A stretch of DNA of 22,478 nucleotides from Pseudomonadota bacterium (GCA_023442085.1 JAEZMT010000339.1:1-22478); one strand, 5' to 3'. Counted from the first letter of the stretch, positions 1-8,594 are shown. Notes: a model not told the origin generated them from the sequence alone. Numbers and translations are program-made.

Positions 1-824
1 ACGCCAACGGCCACCCCGAGCACATCTCCGCCGCCGTCCCGCCCTACGCGCTGGCCGCCCGCAACGTGCTGCGCGTGACCTTCCAGCGCCAGCCGGTGAG
101 CGACCGCTGCCGTGAGACGCCGCAGGCCTTCCCGGTCTCGGTGCTGCCCACCAGCCATTTCGAGCTGGGCGGCGCTGCCCCGAGCGGCGACTTCCTGGGC
201 GTGATCTCGGCCATGGCCGCGGGCGGCAAGCTGCTCGTGCCGGACTCTTATCTCGCCACCGCCAAGGCGAGCCTGCCGCGCGTGGTGCGCGCCGCCGCCG
301 CGGCGGGCATGCCCGCCGGCACCAGCACCTTCGAGGTGGCGTCCCTGGGCACCCCGTTCCGCGCCACTGGCGGCTTCCTCGCCCTCGATGTTCCGGTCCA
401 GGGCGTGACGGCGAAGGCGAAGGTGGACGGCGACCGTCTCATCGTCGGCACCGACGAGCGGGCCCGCCTGCTCGACATCACCGGCCTCAGGAACGTGGCC
501 CTGGTGCAGGCGGTCCGCGGCGACGATGCCCGCGGCATCCTGTGGCAGAGCATCGGGCCGGTGGCCATGACGCCCGCCAAGCCGGTGCGCCTGTCGAAGG
601 GTGACGTGGCGCTCGTGGGTGTCGACGGCACGCTGACCGAACTCACCGCCTCGGGCGCCGCGCCCGGCACCGTCCGTGTTGCCGACACCGACGGTCCGGC
701 CGGCACCCTTCAGCGCCTGTGGCAGAACTCGTCGGACTGGGGCCTGCCGCTCGGCATCGGTGCGGCCGCCCTGTTCTTCCTGCTGCTCATCCGCGCCTCG
801 CAGGTGCGGCGCCGCGGCAACTGA
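1..824 (+). CDS. BcsB-like periplasmic polysaccharide-synthase subunit (5' truncated)
   Basis: The reading frame is open from base 3 to the TGA at 822-824, so only the C-terminal 273 residues are visible and the start lies before the window. The visible part resembles the cellulose synthase regulatory subunit BcsB: a segment ending 'ALAARNVLRVTFQRQP' followed by Cys, then a strand-rich domain, then a single C-terminal membrane helix ('ALFFLLLI') and a short basic tail. That is the BcsB layout of a periplasmic domain anchored in the inner membrane beside a glycosyltransferase. The next gene, 18 bases downstream, is a glycosyltransferase, but it is NfrB-like, not BcsA-like. I infer that this protein is the periplasmic partner of that enzyme and guides a nascent glycan. 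Family assignment is by recognition of pattern only; the diagnostic N-terminal carbohydrate-binding half is not present here. Confidence 0.72.
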   Translation, partial: ANGHPEHISAAVPPYALAARNVLRVTFQRQPVSDRCRETPQAFPVSVLPTSHFELGGAAPSGDFLGVISAMAAGGKLLVPDSYLATAKASLPRVVRAAAAAGMPAGTSTFEVASLGTPFRATGGFLALDVPVQGVTAKAKVDGDRLIVGTDERARLLDITGLRNVALVQAVRGDDARGILWQSIGPVAMTPAKPVRLSKGDVALVGVDGTLTELTASGAAPGTVRVADTDGPAGTLQRLWQNSSDWGLPLGIGAAALFFLLLIRASQVRRRGN

Positions 825-842
825 CCGGATCGGGACCGCCCC

Positions 843-2966
843 ATGGCACTCTATTGGCCCTTTCTCCTGGCCGATTACATCCGCTTCGTCGAATACGTGG
901 CGGCCGTGGTGGCGGTCATCATCCTGATCTCGTCCATCGACGATCTGTTGGTCGATGCCTGGTACTGGGGGCGGCGGATCTACCGCCGCTTCGTCATCGA
1001 GCCGTTCATCCGCCCGCTCACGCCGGCCGCGCTCTACCAGAAGGACGAGCAGCCGCTGGCCATCATGATTCCCGCCTGGCTCGAATCCCCCGTGATCGCG
1101 GCCATGATCGAGAACATGGTGAGCGTGCTGGACTACCGGCGCTACGTGATCTTCGTCGGCACCTATCCCAACGACCCCGAGACCATCGCCGAGGTCGAGC
1201 GCATGCGCCGGCGCTACAAGCAGCTGGTGCGGGTGGAGACGCGCAATCCCGGCCCCACCAACAAGGCGGACTGCCTCAACACCGTCGTGCGCGCCATCTT
1301 CCAGCACGAGCAGATGACCGGCGTGGAGTTCGCCGGGCTGGTGCTGCACGACGCCGAGGACGTGCTGCATCCGCTCGAACTGCGCTATTTCAGCTATCTC
1401 CTGCCGCGCAAGGATCTCATCCAGGTGCCGGTGCTCTCGCTGGAGCGCCATTGGTCGGAGCTGGTGGCCGGCATCTACATGGACGAATTCGCCGAATGGC
1501 ACGCCAAGGACCTCGTGGTCCGCGAGAGCGTCGCCGGGTCGGTCCCGTCCGCGGGCGTGGGCACCTGCTTCTCGCGCCGAGCGATGCTGCATCTCCTCTC
1601 GGACGGCACGGGCGAGGTGTTCAACACCGCGAGCCTGACCGAGGACTACGACATCAGCGCCCGCCTCGCCGCGGCGCACATGCAGTCCATCATCGCCCGC
1701 CTGCCGGTGGAATACATCGTCAGGCGCGAGAGCCTGTTCGGCTTCGGCAAGGAGAAGGAAATCCTGCTCTCCATGCCGCTGTGCGTGCGCGAGTTCTTTC
1801 CCGACACCTTCCGCACCTCCTACCGCCAGAAGGCACGCTGGGCGCTGGGCATCGCCTTCCAGGGCTGGCGCTCCATGGGCTGGCGCGGCAACTGGGCGAC
1901 CAAATACTTCCTGTTTCGTGACCGCAAGGGCATCGTCACCTCCCTCGTGGCGGTGATGGCCTATGTGGTCGCGGCGCACTTCCTCATCTTCATGGGCGCG
2001 GAGAAGCTCGACCTGCTGCCCGCCCGCTATCCTTCGATCTTTGCCACCGAGACCTGGCTGCTCGCGGTGCTGACGGGCAACGCGATCGCCTTCGCGCTGC
2101 GGCTGGTGCAACGCTATTATTTCGTCGCCAAGGTCTATGGCTGGGAACAGGGCCTGATGTCCGTTCCCCGCGTGGTGATGGCGAACTTCGTCAATTTCGC
2201 CGCCACCATTCGCGCCTGGAAGCTGTTCCTGGGCCACACCTTCTTCGGCCGCCGGATCGTCTGGGACAAGACCGCCCACGACTTCCCCGACGCGCAGGAG
2301 CTGGGCCAGCAGCGCCAGCGCCTCGGCGAGCTTCTGCTCACCTGGCAGGCGGTGCTGCCGGAGCATGTGGAGGAGGCGCTGGCCCTGCAGGCCGAGCGGC
2401 AGCAGCCGCTGGGGCGCATCCTCGTGTCGCGCGGGTGGCTCGACGAGGAGACGCTGGCGGAGGCCATGGCCTTCCAGTCCAATCTGCCGCGCACCGTGGT
2501 CACCGAGCAGATGGTGCGGCAGTTCAACGATCTGCTGCCCATCGACCTGATGGTGCGCCGTCGCGTGCTGCCCATCGGCCGCGATCCGGGCGGGCGCCTG
2601 ATCGTCGCGGTGCCTTCGCCGCTGGGCGACAAGGCCCTCGAGGAGCTGCGCCGCGCCATCGGCGATGAGCCGCTCCAGCGCATCGCCCGCGAAAGCGAGA
2701 TCAACGATGGCCTGCGCCTGCTGCGCGGGACCGGCACCGGCAACGCGGATGGCCAGAAGTCGCCGCCGCTGCTGGGCGACCTGCTCTTGGAAAAGGGGCT
2801 GATGCGGCGCGAGGCGTTCGAGGCGGCCATGGAGAACTACCGCCCGGACGAGGATGGCCGCATCGGCGAGTATCTCGTGCGCTGTGGCGTCGTGACGGAA
2901 GACGCCCTGCGCGCCACGATCCGCGAGCAGGAGCGCCGCGTCGCCGCGTCGCTCGCGCCGGTATGA
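843..2966 (+). CDS. NfrB-like membrane glycosyltransferase with C-terminal MshEN region
   Basis: This 707-residue inner-membrane protein has a processive GT2 domain. Visible motifs are D170-A-E-D173 (metal/UDP-sugar site), E267-D-Y-D270 (the catalytic-base region) and Q329-K-A-R-W333 (the QxxRW acceptor motif). One hydrophobic segment lies near residues 17-34 and two more near 363-385 and 405-424. The C-terminal third carries repeats of the 24-residue MshEN pattern (RLGxxL...L...Q) at 493-516, 522-545, 643-666 and 673-696. A type II secretion ATPase N-terminal-like stretch lies between the second and third. MshEN modules bind cyclic di-GMP, and this architecture matches NfrB, the phage N4 adsorption glycosyltransferase of Escherichia coli. 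I infer a glycan synthase activated by cyclic di-GMP. ATG 843 has no clear Shine-Dalgarno, which fits translational coupling to the BcsB-like gene. Confidence 0.85.
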   Translation: MALYWPFLLADYIRFVEYVAAVVAVIILISSIDDLLVDAWYWGRRIYRRFVIEPFIRPLTPAALYQKDEQPLAIMIPAWLESPVIAAMIENMVSVLDYRRYVIFVGTYPNDPETIAEVERMRRRYKQLVRVETRNPGPTNKADCLNTVVRAIFQHEQMTGVEFAGLVLHDAEDVLHPLELRYFSYLLPRKDLIQVPVLSLERHWSELVAGIYMDEFAEWHAKDLVVRESVAGSVPSAGVGTCFSRRAMLHLLSDGTGEVFNTASLTEDYDISARLAAAHMQSIIARLPVEYIVRRESLFGFGKEKEILLSMPLCVREFFPDTFRTSYRQKARWALGIAFQGWRSMGWRGNWATKYFLFRDRKGIVTSLVAVMAYVVAAHFLIFMGAEKLDLLPARYPSIFATETWLLAVLTGNAIAFALRLVQRYYFVAKVYGWEQGLMSVPRVVMANFVNFAATIRAWKLFLGHTFFGRRIVWDKTAHDFPDAQELGQQRQRLGELLLTWQAVLPEHVEEALALQAERQQPLGRILVSRGWLDEETLAEAMAFQSNLPRTVVTEQMVRQFNDLLPIDLMVRRRVLPIGRDPGGRLIVAVPSPLGDKALEELRRAIGDEPLQRIARESEINDGLRLLRGTGTGNADGQKSPPLLGDLLLEKGLMRREAFEAAMENYRPDEDGRIGEYLVRCGVVTEDALRATIREQERRVAASLAPV

Positions 2967-3051
2967 TCCGTTTGTCGACCGGACGGAGAGCTGGCCCGGC
3001 ACCCTTCGCGTCCGCGCGGCTTTGGTCGCAAGCTGCAATTGGTCGCCTACC

Positions 3052-3918
3052 GTGGCGCGGCTGAGCCGGCGCGCGGCGCTCGGCCTCGGCGCCGCAGCGG
3101 CGGGTGCGGGGCTGGTCGGCGTCGACCTCGCCCTCGTTGCGCGCGACCATCGTCCCGAAGGTCTCATCGACGGGGTGGTCTGGCAGATCCACGGGGGCGC
3201 GCTCGATCCCCGCGGCGACTGGGACTTCATCGGCGCCCGGAGCCTGCTTCTGCAATGGCTGGTGGCCGATGGCACCTCATTCGTGCCGCTGCCGGAGCTC
3301 GGCCTGAATCTCATCCCCGACGCGCCCAACTGGAAGCGCATCGCCCGCGAGCCCTGGGCGAGCCGGATCATCGCGGGCCTCGCCGGCGATTTCTCCGAGC
3401 CCAAGGCGCGGGCCAATGTAGTGGAGCTCGGAGCCCTCTCCGCCAAAGTGGCGCGGCAGAAGCTGCCGTTTCGGCCTGCCGGCTTCTATTTCCCGGTGGA
3501 GGCCGACCCCACCTGGAAGGAGGTTTCGCGCATGCGCGAGGCGCTCGCCCCCATTCCGCGCCCGCTCTGGGTCAGCTGCTACGACAATTCCAACGTTGGC
3601 CCCGAGGCACTGGCGGACTGGATCGATCTGTGGCTGCCGCACGACGTGGGCCTGTTCTTTCAGGACGGGTGCGGCGTCTACACCCGCACGCCGGAAGCGG
3701 CCCGCAGCTATGCGGAGGTGTTGTCCCGCCGCCTTGGGCCGCGTCGCTTCAAGCTGATCGCCGAGGCATTCCGTCCCTCCGGCACCGGCACCTTCCGGGC
3801 CGCCACGGCGGCGGAGCTGCTGCCCCAGCTGAAGGCCTATGCGGGCTTCGACGTGTTCGTCTTCGACGGTCCCCATTACGTGGACCGCCTCATCGTTCAG
3901 CAGCTGATGGCGGGCTGA
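3052..3918 (+). CDS. Tat-exported protein of unknown family, possible glycan-processing enzyme
   Basis: I chose the GTG at 3052 (288 residues) because it opens directly into a twin-arginine signal: MARLSRRAALGLGAAAAGAG, followed by a hydrophobic stretch. A TTG at 3022 would put ten unlikely residues in front of it. No clear Shine-Dalgarno precedes either. The mature part has no motif I can name with certainty. Its strand-helix rhythm, the many aromatic residues at predicted strand ends (VVWQIHGG, FYFPVEAD, LWVSCYDNSN, VGLFFQDG, DVFVFDGPHY) and acidic residues at those ends (E in FPVEAD, D in FFQDG) suggest a TIM-barrel hydrolase. DUF4434-like glycosidases are a comparison to try. It follows the glycosyltransferase by 85 bases on the same strand, so I infer a periplasmic role in trimming or releasing that polysaccharide. 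The function is not established. Confidence 0.6.
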   Translation: MARLSRRAALGLGAAAAGAGLVGVDLALVARDHRPEGLIDGVVWQIHGGALDPRGDWDFIGARSLLLQWLVADGTSFVPLPELGLNLIPDAPNWKRIAREPWASRIIAGLAGDFSEPKARANVVELGALSAKVARQKLPFRPAGFYFPVEADPTWKEVSRMREALAPIPRPLWVSCYDNSNVGPEALADWIDLWLPHDVGLFFQDGCGVYTRTPEAARSYAEVLSRRLGPRRFKLIAEAFRPSGTGTFRAATAAELLPQLKAYAGFDVFVFDGPHYVDRLIVQQLMAG

Positions 3919-3991
3919 CGGCCAGGCGCGACCCGCGCGGCGTTTCCTGGCCCCCAAAGCCCGCGCGGCGCCTGAGCGGCCGCCAAAAACC

Positions 3992-4006
3992 CCGGCTCAG
4001 TGCCGG
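3992..4006 (-). terminator. Intrinsic terminator overlapping the purH stop codon
   Basis: On the minus strand the purH end reads CCGGC-ACTGA-GCCGG, a 5-bp stem that two T-G wobble pairs could extend, followed at once by GGTTTTT. The TGA stop of purH (3999-3997) is the last three bases of the 5-base loop. The plus-strand gene ending at 3918 converges here. On its strand the preceding run of A residues (3985-3989) does not give a terminator, so the signal serves purH. Confidence 0.65.
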
Positions 4007-5586
4007 AAGTGGCGCACGCCGGTGAAGACCATGGCGAGGCCGGCTTCGTCGGCGGCGGCGATCACCTCGGCATCGCGCATGGAGCCGCCCGGCTGAATCA
4101 CCGCCGTGGCGCCCGCTTCCACCGCCGCCAGCAGGCCGTCGGCGAAGGGGAAGAAGGCGTCGGAGGCGACCACCGAGCCCTTGGTGAGCGGCACCGAAAG
4201 GCCAGCCGCCTCCGCCGCGTCCAGCGCCTTGCGGGCGGCGATGCGGGCCGAATCCACGCGGCTCATCTGGCCGGCGCCGATGCCCACCGTGGCGAGGTCC
4301 TTGGCATAAATGATGGTGTTGGACTTCACATGCTTCGCCACGCGGAACGCGAAGCGCATGTCGGTCAGCTCCCGTTCGGTGGGCTCCCGCTTGGTAACGA
4401 CCTTCAGGTCGAGATCATCGGCGCTGGCATTGTCGCGGCCCTGCACGAGGAGACCGCCGGCCACGGTCTTCACCGTGAGGCCGGGTGCGCGCGGGTCGGG
4501 CAGGCCGCCGGTGAGGAGCAGGCGCAAATTCTTCTTGGCGGCCACCACGGCGATGGCCTCCTCGGTGGCGTCGGGGGCGACGATCACCTCGGTGAAGATC
4601 TCCACCATGGCGCGGGCGGCCTCGGCATCCAGCGTCCGGTTCACGGCGATGATGCCGCCGAAGGCCGAGACGGGATCGCAGGCGAGCGCCTTCTTGTAGG
4701 CGGCGGCGAGATCCGCGCCCTCGGCCACGCCGCAGGGGTTGGCGTGCTTCACGATCACCACCGCCGCGGTGCGGGCGGGGTGGAACTCGGCCACCGCCTC
4801 GAAGGCGGCGTCGGTGTCGTTGATGTTGTTGTAGGAGAGCTGCTTGCCCTGCACCTGCCGGGCGGTGGCGACGCCGGGACGGATCTCGTCGGAGGCGTAG
4901 AAGGCGGCCGACTGGTGCGGATTCTCGCCGTAGCGCAGCGCCTCTATGAGCTTGCCGCCAAAGGCGCGGAAGGCGGGCGCCTCTTCCTTCAGCTCGCGAG
5001 CGAACCAGTTGGAGATGGCCGCGTCATAGGCGGCGGTGCGGGCATAGGCCTTCTGCGCCAGCTTGCGGCGCAAGGCGAGGCTGGTGCCGCCATGCTCGGC
5101 GATCTCGGCGAGGACGGCCTCGTAGTCCACCGCCTCCACCACCACGGCCACGTCGTTGTGGTTCTTGGCCGCGCCGCGGATCATGGAGGGGCCGCCGATG
5201 TCGATATTCTCGATGGTTTCCTCGAAATCCGCCTTGCGGGCGACGGTCGCCTCGAAGGGATAGAGGTTCACCACCACGAGATCGATGGGGGCGATGGCAT
5301 GCTCGGCGAGGGACGCCTGATGGCCGGCATCGGCGCGGATGGCGAGGATGCCGCCATGGACCTTGGGGTGAAGAGTCTTCACCCGCCCGTCCATCATCTC
5401 CGGGAAGCCGGTGAGTTCGCTCACGTCCTTCACCGGCAGGCCGGCGTCGGCGATGGCCTTGGCGGTGCCGCCGGTGGAGACCAGCTCCACGCCGTGGGCG
5501 ACGAGCTTGGTCGCGAACGGCACCAGCCCCGTCTTGTCGGACACCGAGAGGAGGGCGCGGGTCACGGGACGGATGTCGGCGGTCAT
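3997..5586 (-). CDS. purH: Bifunctional AICAR formyltransferase / IMP cyclohydrolase
   Basis: PurH catalyses the last two steps of de novo IMP synthesis in the cytoplasm. It transfers a formyl group from 10-formyl-tetrahydrofolate to AICAR, then closes the ring. The 529 residues match the usual family length. The N-terminal MGS-like cyclohydrolase domain shows SVSDKTGL, STGGTAKAI and the DGRVKTLHPKVHGG signature (about 66-79). The formyltransferase domain shows RYGENPHQ (218-225), the catalytic K280-H281 within KHANPCGVA, and CDPVSAFGG. The ATG at 5586 is preceded by GGAG seven bases upstream (5597-5594). The frame stays open further upstream, but that stretch is not conserved-looking and lies in the mutS promoter side. 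The gene diverges from mutS across a 196-base gap and ends in its own terminator. I know no reason to link purH functionally to mutS. Confidence 0.97.
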   Translation of the reverse strand: MTADIRPVTRALLSVSDKTGLVPFATKLVAHGVELVSTGGTAKAIADAGLPVKDVSELTGFPEMMDGRVKTLHPKVHGGILAIRADAGHQASLAEHAIAPIDLVVVNLYPFEATVARKADFEETIENIDIGGPSMIRGAAKNHNDVAVVVEAVDYEAVLAEIAEHGGTSLALRRKLAQKAYARTAAYDAAISNWFARELKEEAPAFRAFGGKLIEALRYGENPHQSAAFYASDEIRPGVATARQVQGKQLSYNNINDTDAAFEAVAEFHPARTAAVVIVKHANPCGVAEGADLAAAYKKALACDPVSAFGGIIAVNRTLDAEAARAMVEIFTEVIVAPDATEEAIAVVAAKKNLRLLLTGGLPDPRAPGLTVKTVAGGLLVQGRDNASADDLDLKVVTKREPTERELTDMRFAFRVAKHVKSNTIIYAKDLATVGIGAGQMSRVDSARIAARKALDAAEAAGLSVPLTKGSVVASDAFFPFADGLLAAVEAGATAVIQPGGSMRDAEVIAAADEAGLAMVFTGVRHFRH

Positions 5587-5782
5587 CGATTGGCTCCGGG
5601 AAAAGATTGCCGCTCGCCTAGCACCAATGGCCGCACATCGCCAGCCGCGCGGGTCTGCGCAGACGCATGGCCGGTATCGGCTGGCGGCATGCGCTGCTGG
5701 AAGGGCGCGGCCGCGCGCTTTTCCTGTCGATGCGCGGCTCCGGCGCGCTGACAGGCGCGGCCCCGCCCGATACCGTGCAGCC
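5587..5782. promoter_or_regulatory. Divergent purH/mutS intergenic region
   Basis: This 196-base gap must hold the promoters of both purH (-) and mutS (+). The only element I can place is the purH Shine-Dalgarno (GGAG, 5597-5594). I see no convincing sigma-70 pair, no PurR-like palindrome and no riboswitch fold. A short frame at 5667-5897 overlaps the mutS start and has no recognisable content. Confidence 0.4.
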
Positions 5783-8560
5783 ATGCGCCCGACCGCCACC
5801 AACACTGCTGCAAAGACCGCCTCCGAAGAGACGCCCCCGGACGAGGCCACCGCGCCCGCCAAGGCTCCGTCCCCGAAGGCGGACGAGACGCGCGTGACGC
5901 CCATGATGGCGCAATACATGGAGATCAAGGCGGCGAACCCGGACAGCCTCCTGTTCTACCGCATGGGGGACTTCTACGAGCTGTTCTTCGCCGATGCGGA
6001 GCAGGCCTCGCAGGCGCTGGGCATCGTGCTTACCAAGCGTGGCAAGCATCTGGGCGAGGACATCCCCATGTGCGGCGTGCCCATCGATCGGGCCGAGGAA
6101 TATCTGCACAAGCTCATCGCCCTCGGCTTCCGCGTCGCCGTCTGCGAGCAGCTGGAGGACCCCGCCGAGGCGAAGAAGCGGGGCGGCAAATCGGTGGTGC
6201 GGCGCGACGTCACCCGCCTCGTCACCCCCGGCACCATCACCGAGGACTCCCTGCTCGACGCCCGGCGCGAGAACGTGCTTGCGGCCCTCGCCCGGGTGCG
6301 GGCCGGCTCCGGGGCGGACGATTTCGCCTTTGCGATCGCCTTCACCGACATGTCCACGGGCGCCTTCCGGGTGGCCGGTACGACGCGCGCCGCGCTTTCG
6401 GGCGATCTCGCGCGGGTGGACCCGGCGGAACTTTTGGTCTCCGACGCGCTCATGGACGACGCCGAGCTGCGCGCCATGCTGCGCGAATTGCCGGCGGTGA
6501 CGCCGCTGCCGCGCCAGTCCTTCGACGGGGCGGGGGCGGAGAAAAGGCTGGCGGATTTCTACGGCGTCGCCGCGCTGGACGCCTTCGGCGCCTTCTCCCG
6601 CGCCGAGCTGATCGCGGCGGCCGCGGTGGTCGCCTATGTGGACCGCACGCAACTGGGCGCCAAGCCGCTCCTCGCCCGCCCGGTGCGGGAGGCGGAGGGC
6701 GGCATCATGGCCATCGATGCCGGCACCCGCGCCAATCTGGAGCTGGTGCGCACCACCTCCGGCGACCGGCGCGGCTCGTTGCTTGCGGCGGTGGACCGCA
6801 CGGTGACGGCGGCCGGCGCACGGCTCCTCGCCCGCCGCATCGCCGAGCCCCTGACCGATCTTGGCGCCATCCGCGCCCGGCACGATGCGGTGGGACACCT
6901 GTGCGAGGACGGTACCCTGCGGCGCGCCTTGCGGGAGGCGCTCGCCCGCGCTCCTGACATGGCCCGCGCCGTCACCCGCCTCGCCTTGCAGCGCGGCGGC
7001 CCGCGCGATCTCGCGGCGGTGCGCGACGGCCTCGACGGGGCGCTGTCCATCGCCGCACTCATCGGTCCCGACGCGCCGGACGATCTCGCCCGCGCGGCCC
7101 GCGCCCTCTCCCGCGCCCCCCATGCGGTGGCGCTGGACCTTGCCTCGGCGCTGGCGGAGAACCTGCCCGTCCACCGCCGCGACGGCGGCTTCGTGCGCGA
7201 AGGCTGCGATCCGGAGCTCGACGCCACCCGTGCGCTGCGCGACGAGAGCCGCCGCGTCGTCGCCGCGCTGGAGCGGCGCTATGTGGAGGAGACGGGCGTC
7301 CGCGCCCTCAAGATCCGGCACAATGCGGTGCTCGGCTATTATGTGGAGGTGTCGCAGCAGAATTCCGACAAGCTGCGCGAACCGCCGCACGATGCCGTCT
7401 TCGTCCATCGCCAGACCATGGCGGGGGCCATGCGCTTTTCGTCGGTGGAGCTGGGCGACCTCGAAAGCCGCATCTCCAGCGCTGGGGAACGGGCGCTGGC
7501 GCTGGAGCAGGCCATCTTCGAGCGCCTGTCCGCCGCCATCGTGGCCGAGACGGAAGCCATCCGCGCCGCCGCCGATGCGCTGGCCGAGCTGGATGTGTCC
7601 TCGGGCCTCGCGGAACTCGCCGCCACCGAGTCCCATGTGCGCCCGCACATGGAAGAGGGCGTCGCCTTCGCCATCGCGGGCGGGCGCCATCCGGTGGTGG
7701 AGCAGGCCCTTGCGAAAGACGGCGGGCCCTTCGTGCCCAACGATTGCGATCTCTCCCCGCCGGAGGGGGACAGGGACGGCCGCATCGTCCTCGTCACCGG
7801 TCCGAACATGGCCGGTAAATCCACCTTCCTGCGGCAGAACGCGCTCATCGCGGTGCTGGCGCAGGCGGGGGCCTTCGTGCCGGCGCGGTCCGCGCGCATC
7901 GGCGTGGTGGACCGGCTGTTCTCCCGCGTCGGCGCGGCGGACGATCTGGCGCGCGGGCGCTCCACCTTCATGGTGGAGATGGTGGAGACGGCGGCCATCC
8001 TCAATCAGGCAACGCCGCGCTCCCTCGTCATCCTCGACGAGATCGGCCGCGGCACGGCCACCTTCGACGGCATGTCCATCGCCTGGGCGAGCCTAGAACA
8101 CCTGCACGAGGTGAACCGCTGCCGGGCGTTGTTCGCCACCCATTTCCACGAGCTGACCGCGCTCTCCCAGCGCTGCCGCCGCCTCTCCAACGCCACCGTG
8201 AAGGTGACGGAATGGCACGGCGACGTGATCTTCCTGCACGAAGTGGTGCCGGGGGCGGCGGATCGCTCCTACGGCATTCAGGTGGCGAAGCTCGCCGGCT
8301 TGCCGGAGGCGGTCATCACGCGGGCCAAGGCCGTGCTGGCGGAGCTGGAGGCGGCGGAGCGCGCCTCGCCGGCGCAGAAGCTGATCGACGACCTGCCCCT
8401 GTTCGCGGCGCGCCCGAAGCCGGCCGAGAAAACGGCACAGGCCGATCCCGCCGCCGAGGCCGTGCTCGGCGCGCTCGATGATCTTGATCCCGACGCGCTC
8501 AGCCCGCGCGAGGCGCTGGATGCGCTGTATCGGCTAAAGGGGCTGCGGAGCGACCACTAG
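5783..8560 (+). CDS. mutS: DNA mismatch repair protein MutS
   Basis: MutS recognises base mismatches and small loops and, with MutL, starts strand-specific repair. The protein has 925 residues. The mismatch-reading F-x-E motif is in MGDFYELFF (F64-Y65-E66). The ATPase domain has Walker A GPNMAGKST (673-681), Walker B VILDEIGRG (749-757) and the conserved ATHFHEL, and the C-terminal helix-turn-helix/dimer region follows. Compared with the E. coli protein, where the F-x-E pair sits at 36-38, there is an N-terminal extension of about 28 residues rich in Thr, Ala, Pro and Glu. I chose the ATG at 5783 because the extension continues back to it. No clear Shine-Dalgarno precedes it, so the start is less certain than the rest. 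The TAG stop lies in the loop of a 6-bp hairpin (8550-8566). Confidence 0.97.
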   Translation: MRPTATNTAAKTASEETPPDEATAPAKAPSPKADETRVTPMMAQYMEIKAANPDSLLFYRMGDFYELFFADAEQASQALGIVLTKRGKHLGEDIPMCGVPIDRAEEYLHKLIALGFRVAVCEQLEDPAEAKKRGGKSVVRRDVTRLVTPGTITEDSLLDARRENVLAALARVRAGSGADDFAFAIAFTDMSTGAFRVAGTTRAALSGDLARVDPAELLVSDALMDDAELRAMLRELPAVTPLPRQSFDGAGAEKRLADFYGVAALDAFGAFSRAELIAAAAVVAYVDRTQLGAKPLLARPVREAEGGIMAIDAGTRANLELVRTTSGDRRGSLLAAVDRTVTAAGARLLARRIAEPLTDLGAIRARHDAVGHLCEDGTLRRALREALARAPDMARAVTRLALQRGGPRDLAAVRDGLDGALSIAALIGPDAPDDLARAARALSRAPHAVALDLASALAENLPVHRRDGGFVREGCDPELDATRALRDESRRVVAALERRYVEETGVRALKIRHNAVLGYYVEVSQQNSDKLREPPHDAVFVHRQTMAGAMRFSSVELGDLESRISSAGERALALEQAIFERLSAAIVAETEAIRAAADALAELDVSSGLAELAATESHVRPHMEEGVAFAIAGGRHPVVEQALAKDGGPFVPNDCDLSPPEGDRDGRIVLVTGPNMAGKSTFLRQNALIAVLAQAGAFVPARSARIGVVDRLFSRVGAADDLARGRSTFMVEMVETAAILNQATPRSLVILDEIGRGTATFDGMSIAWASLEHLHEVNRCRALFATHFHELTALSQRCRRLSNATVKVTEWHGDVIFLHEVVPGAADRSYGIQVAKLAGLPEAVITRAKAVLAELEAAERASPAQKLIDDLPLFAARPKPAEKTAQADPAAEAVLGALDDLDPDALSPREALDALYRLKGLRSDH

Positions 8561-8566
8561 GGTCGC
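8550..8566 (+). other. Hairpin enclosing the mutS stop codon
   Basis: GCGACC (8550-8555) and GGTCGC (8561-8566) form a perfect 6-bp stem around the 5-base loop ACTAG, which contains the TAG stop. No T tract follows, so on sequence alone it is not a standard intrinsic terminator. It lies in the 34-base gap between convergent genes and may protect or end the mutS message. Confidence 0.45.
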
Positions 8567-8594
8567 ACGGGCGCACCCCTGCCTGCCATCACCG

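Noticed and set aside
719..1921. Plus-strand frame of 400 codons overlapping the glycosyltransferase
   Set aside because: Arg/Pro/His-rich out-of-frame reading of a gene with intact catalytic motifs.
4000..5751. Plus-strand open frame of 583 codons antisense to purH
   Set aside because: Rich in Gly, His and Arg with no recognisable domain. It is the complementary-strand shadow of a clear purH in GC-rich DNA.
5587..5928. N-terminal extension of purH to 5928
   Set aside because: The extra residues cross the mutS start and look random. The ATG at 5586 has a Shine-Dalgarno and gives the normal PurH length.
5618..7690. Minus-strand open frame of 690 codons over mutS
   Set aside because: Composition is typical of an antisense shadow (Gly, Arg, His, Ala) and mutS is unambiguous on the other strand.
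8561..8580. Possible terminator GGGTCGC...GCGCACCC after mutS
   Set aside because: Imperfect stem with a bulge and no T tract. It competes with the perfect hairpin around the mutS stop.
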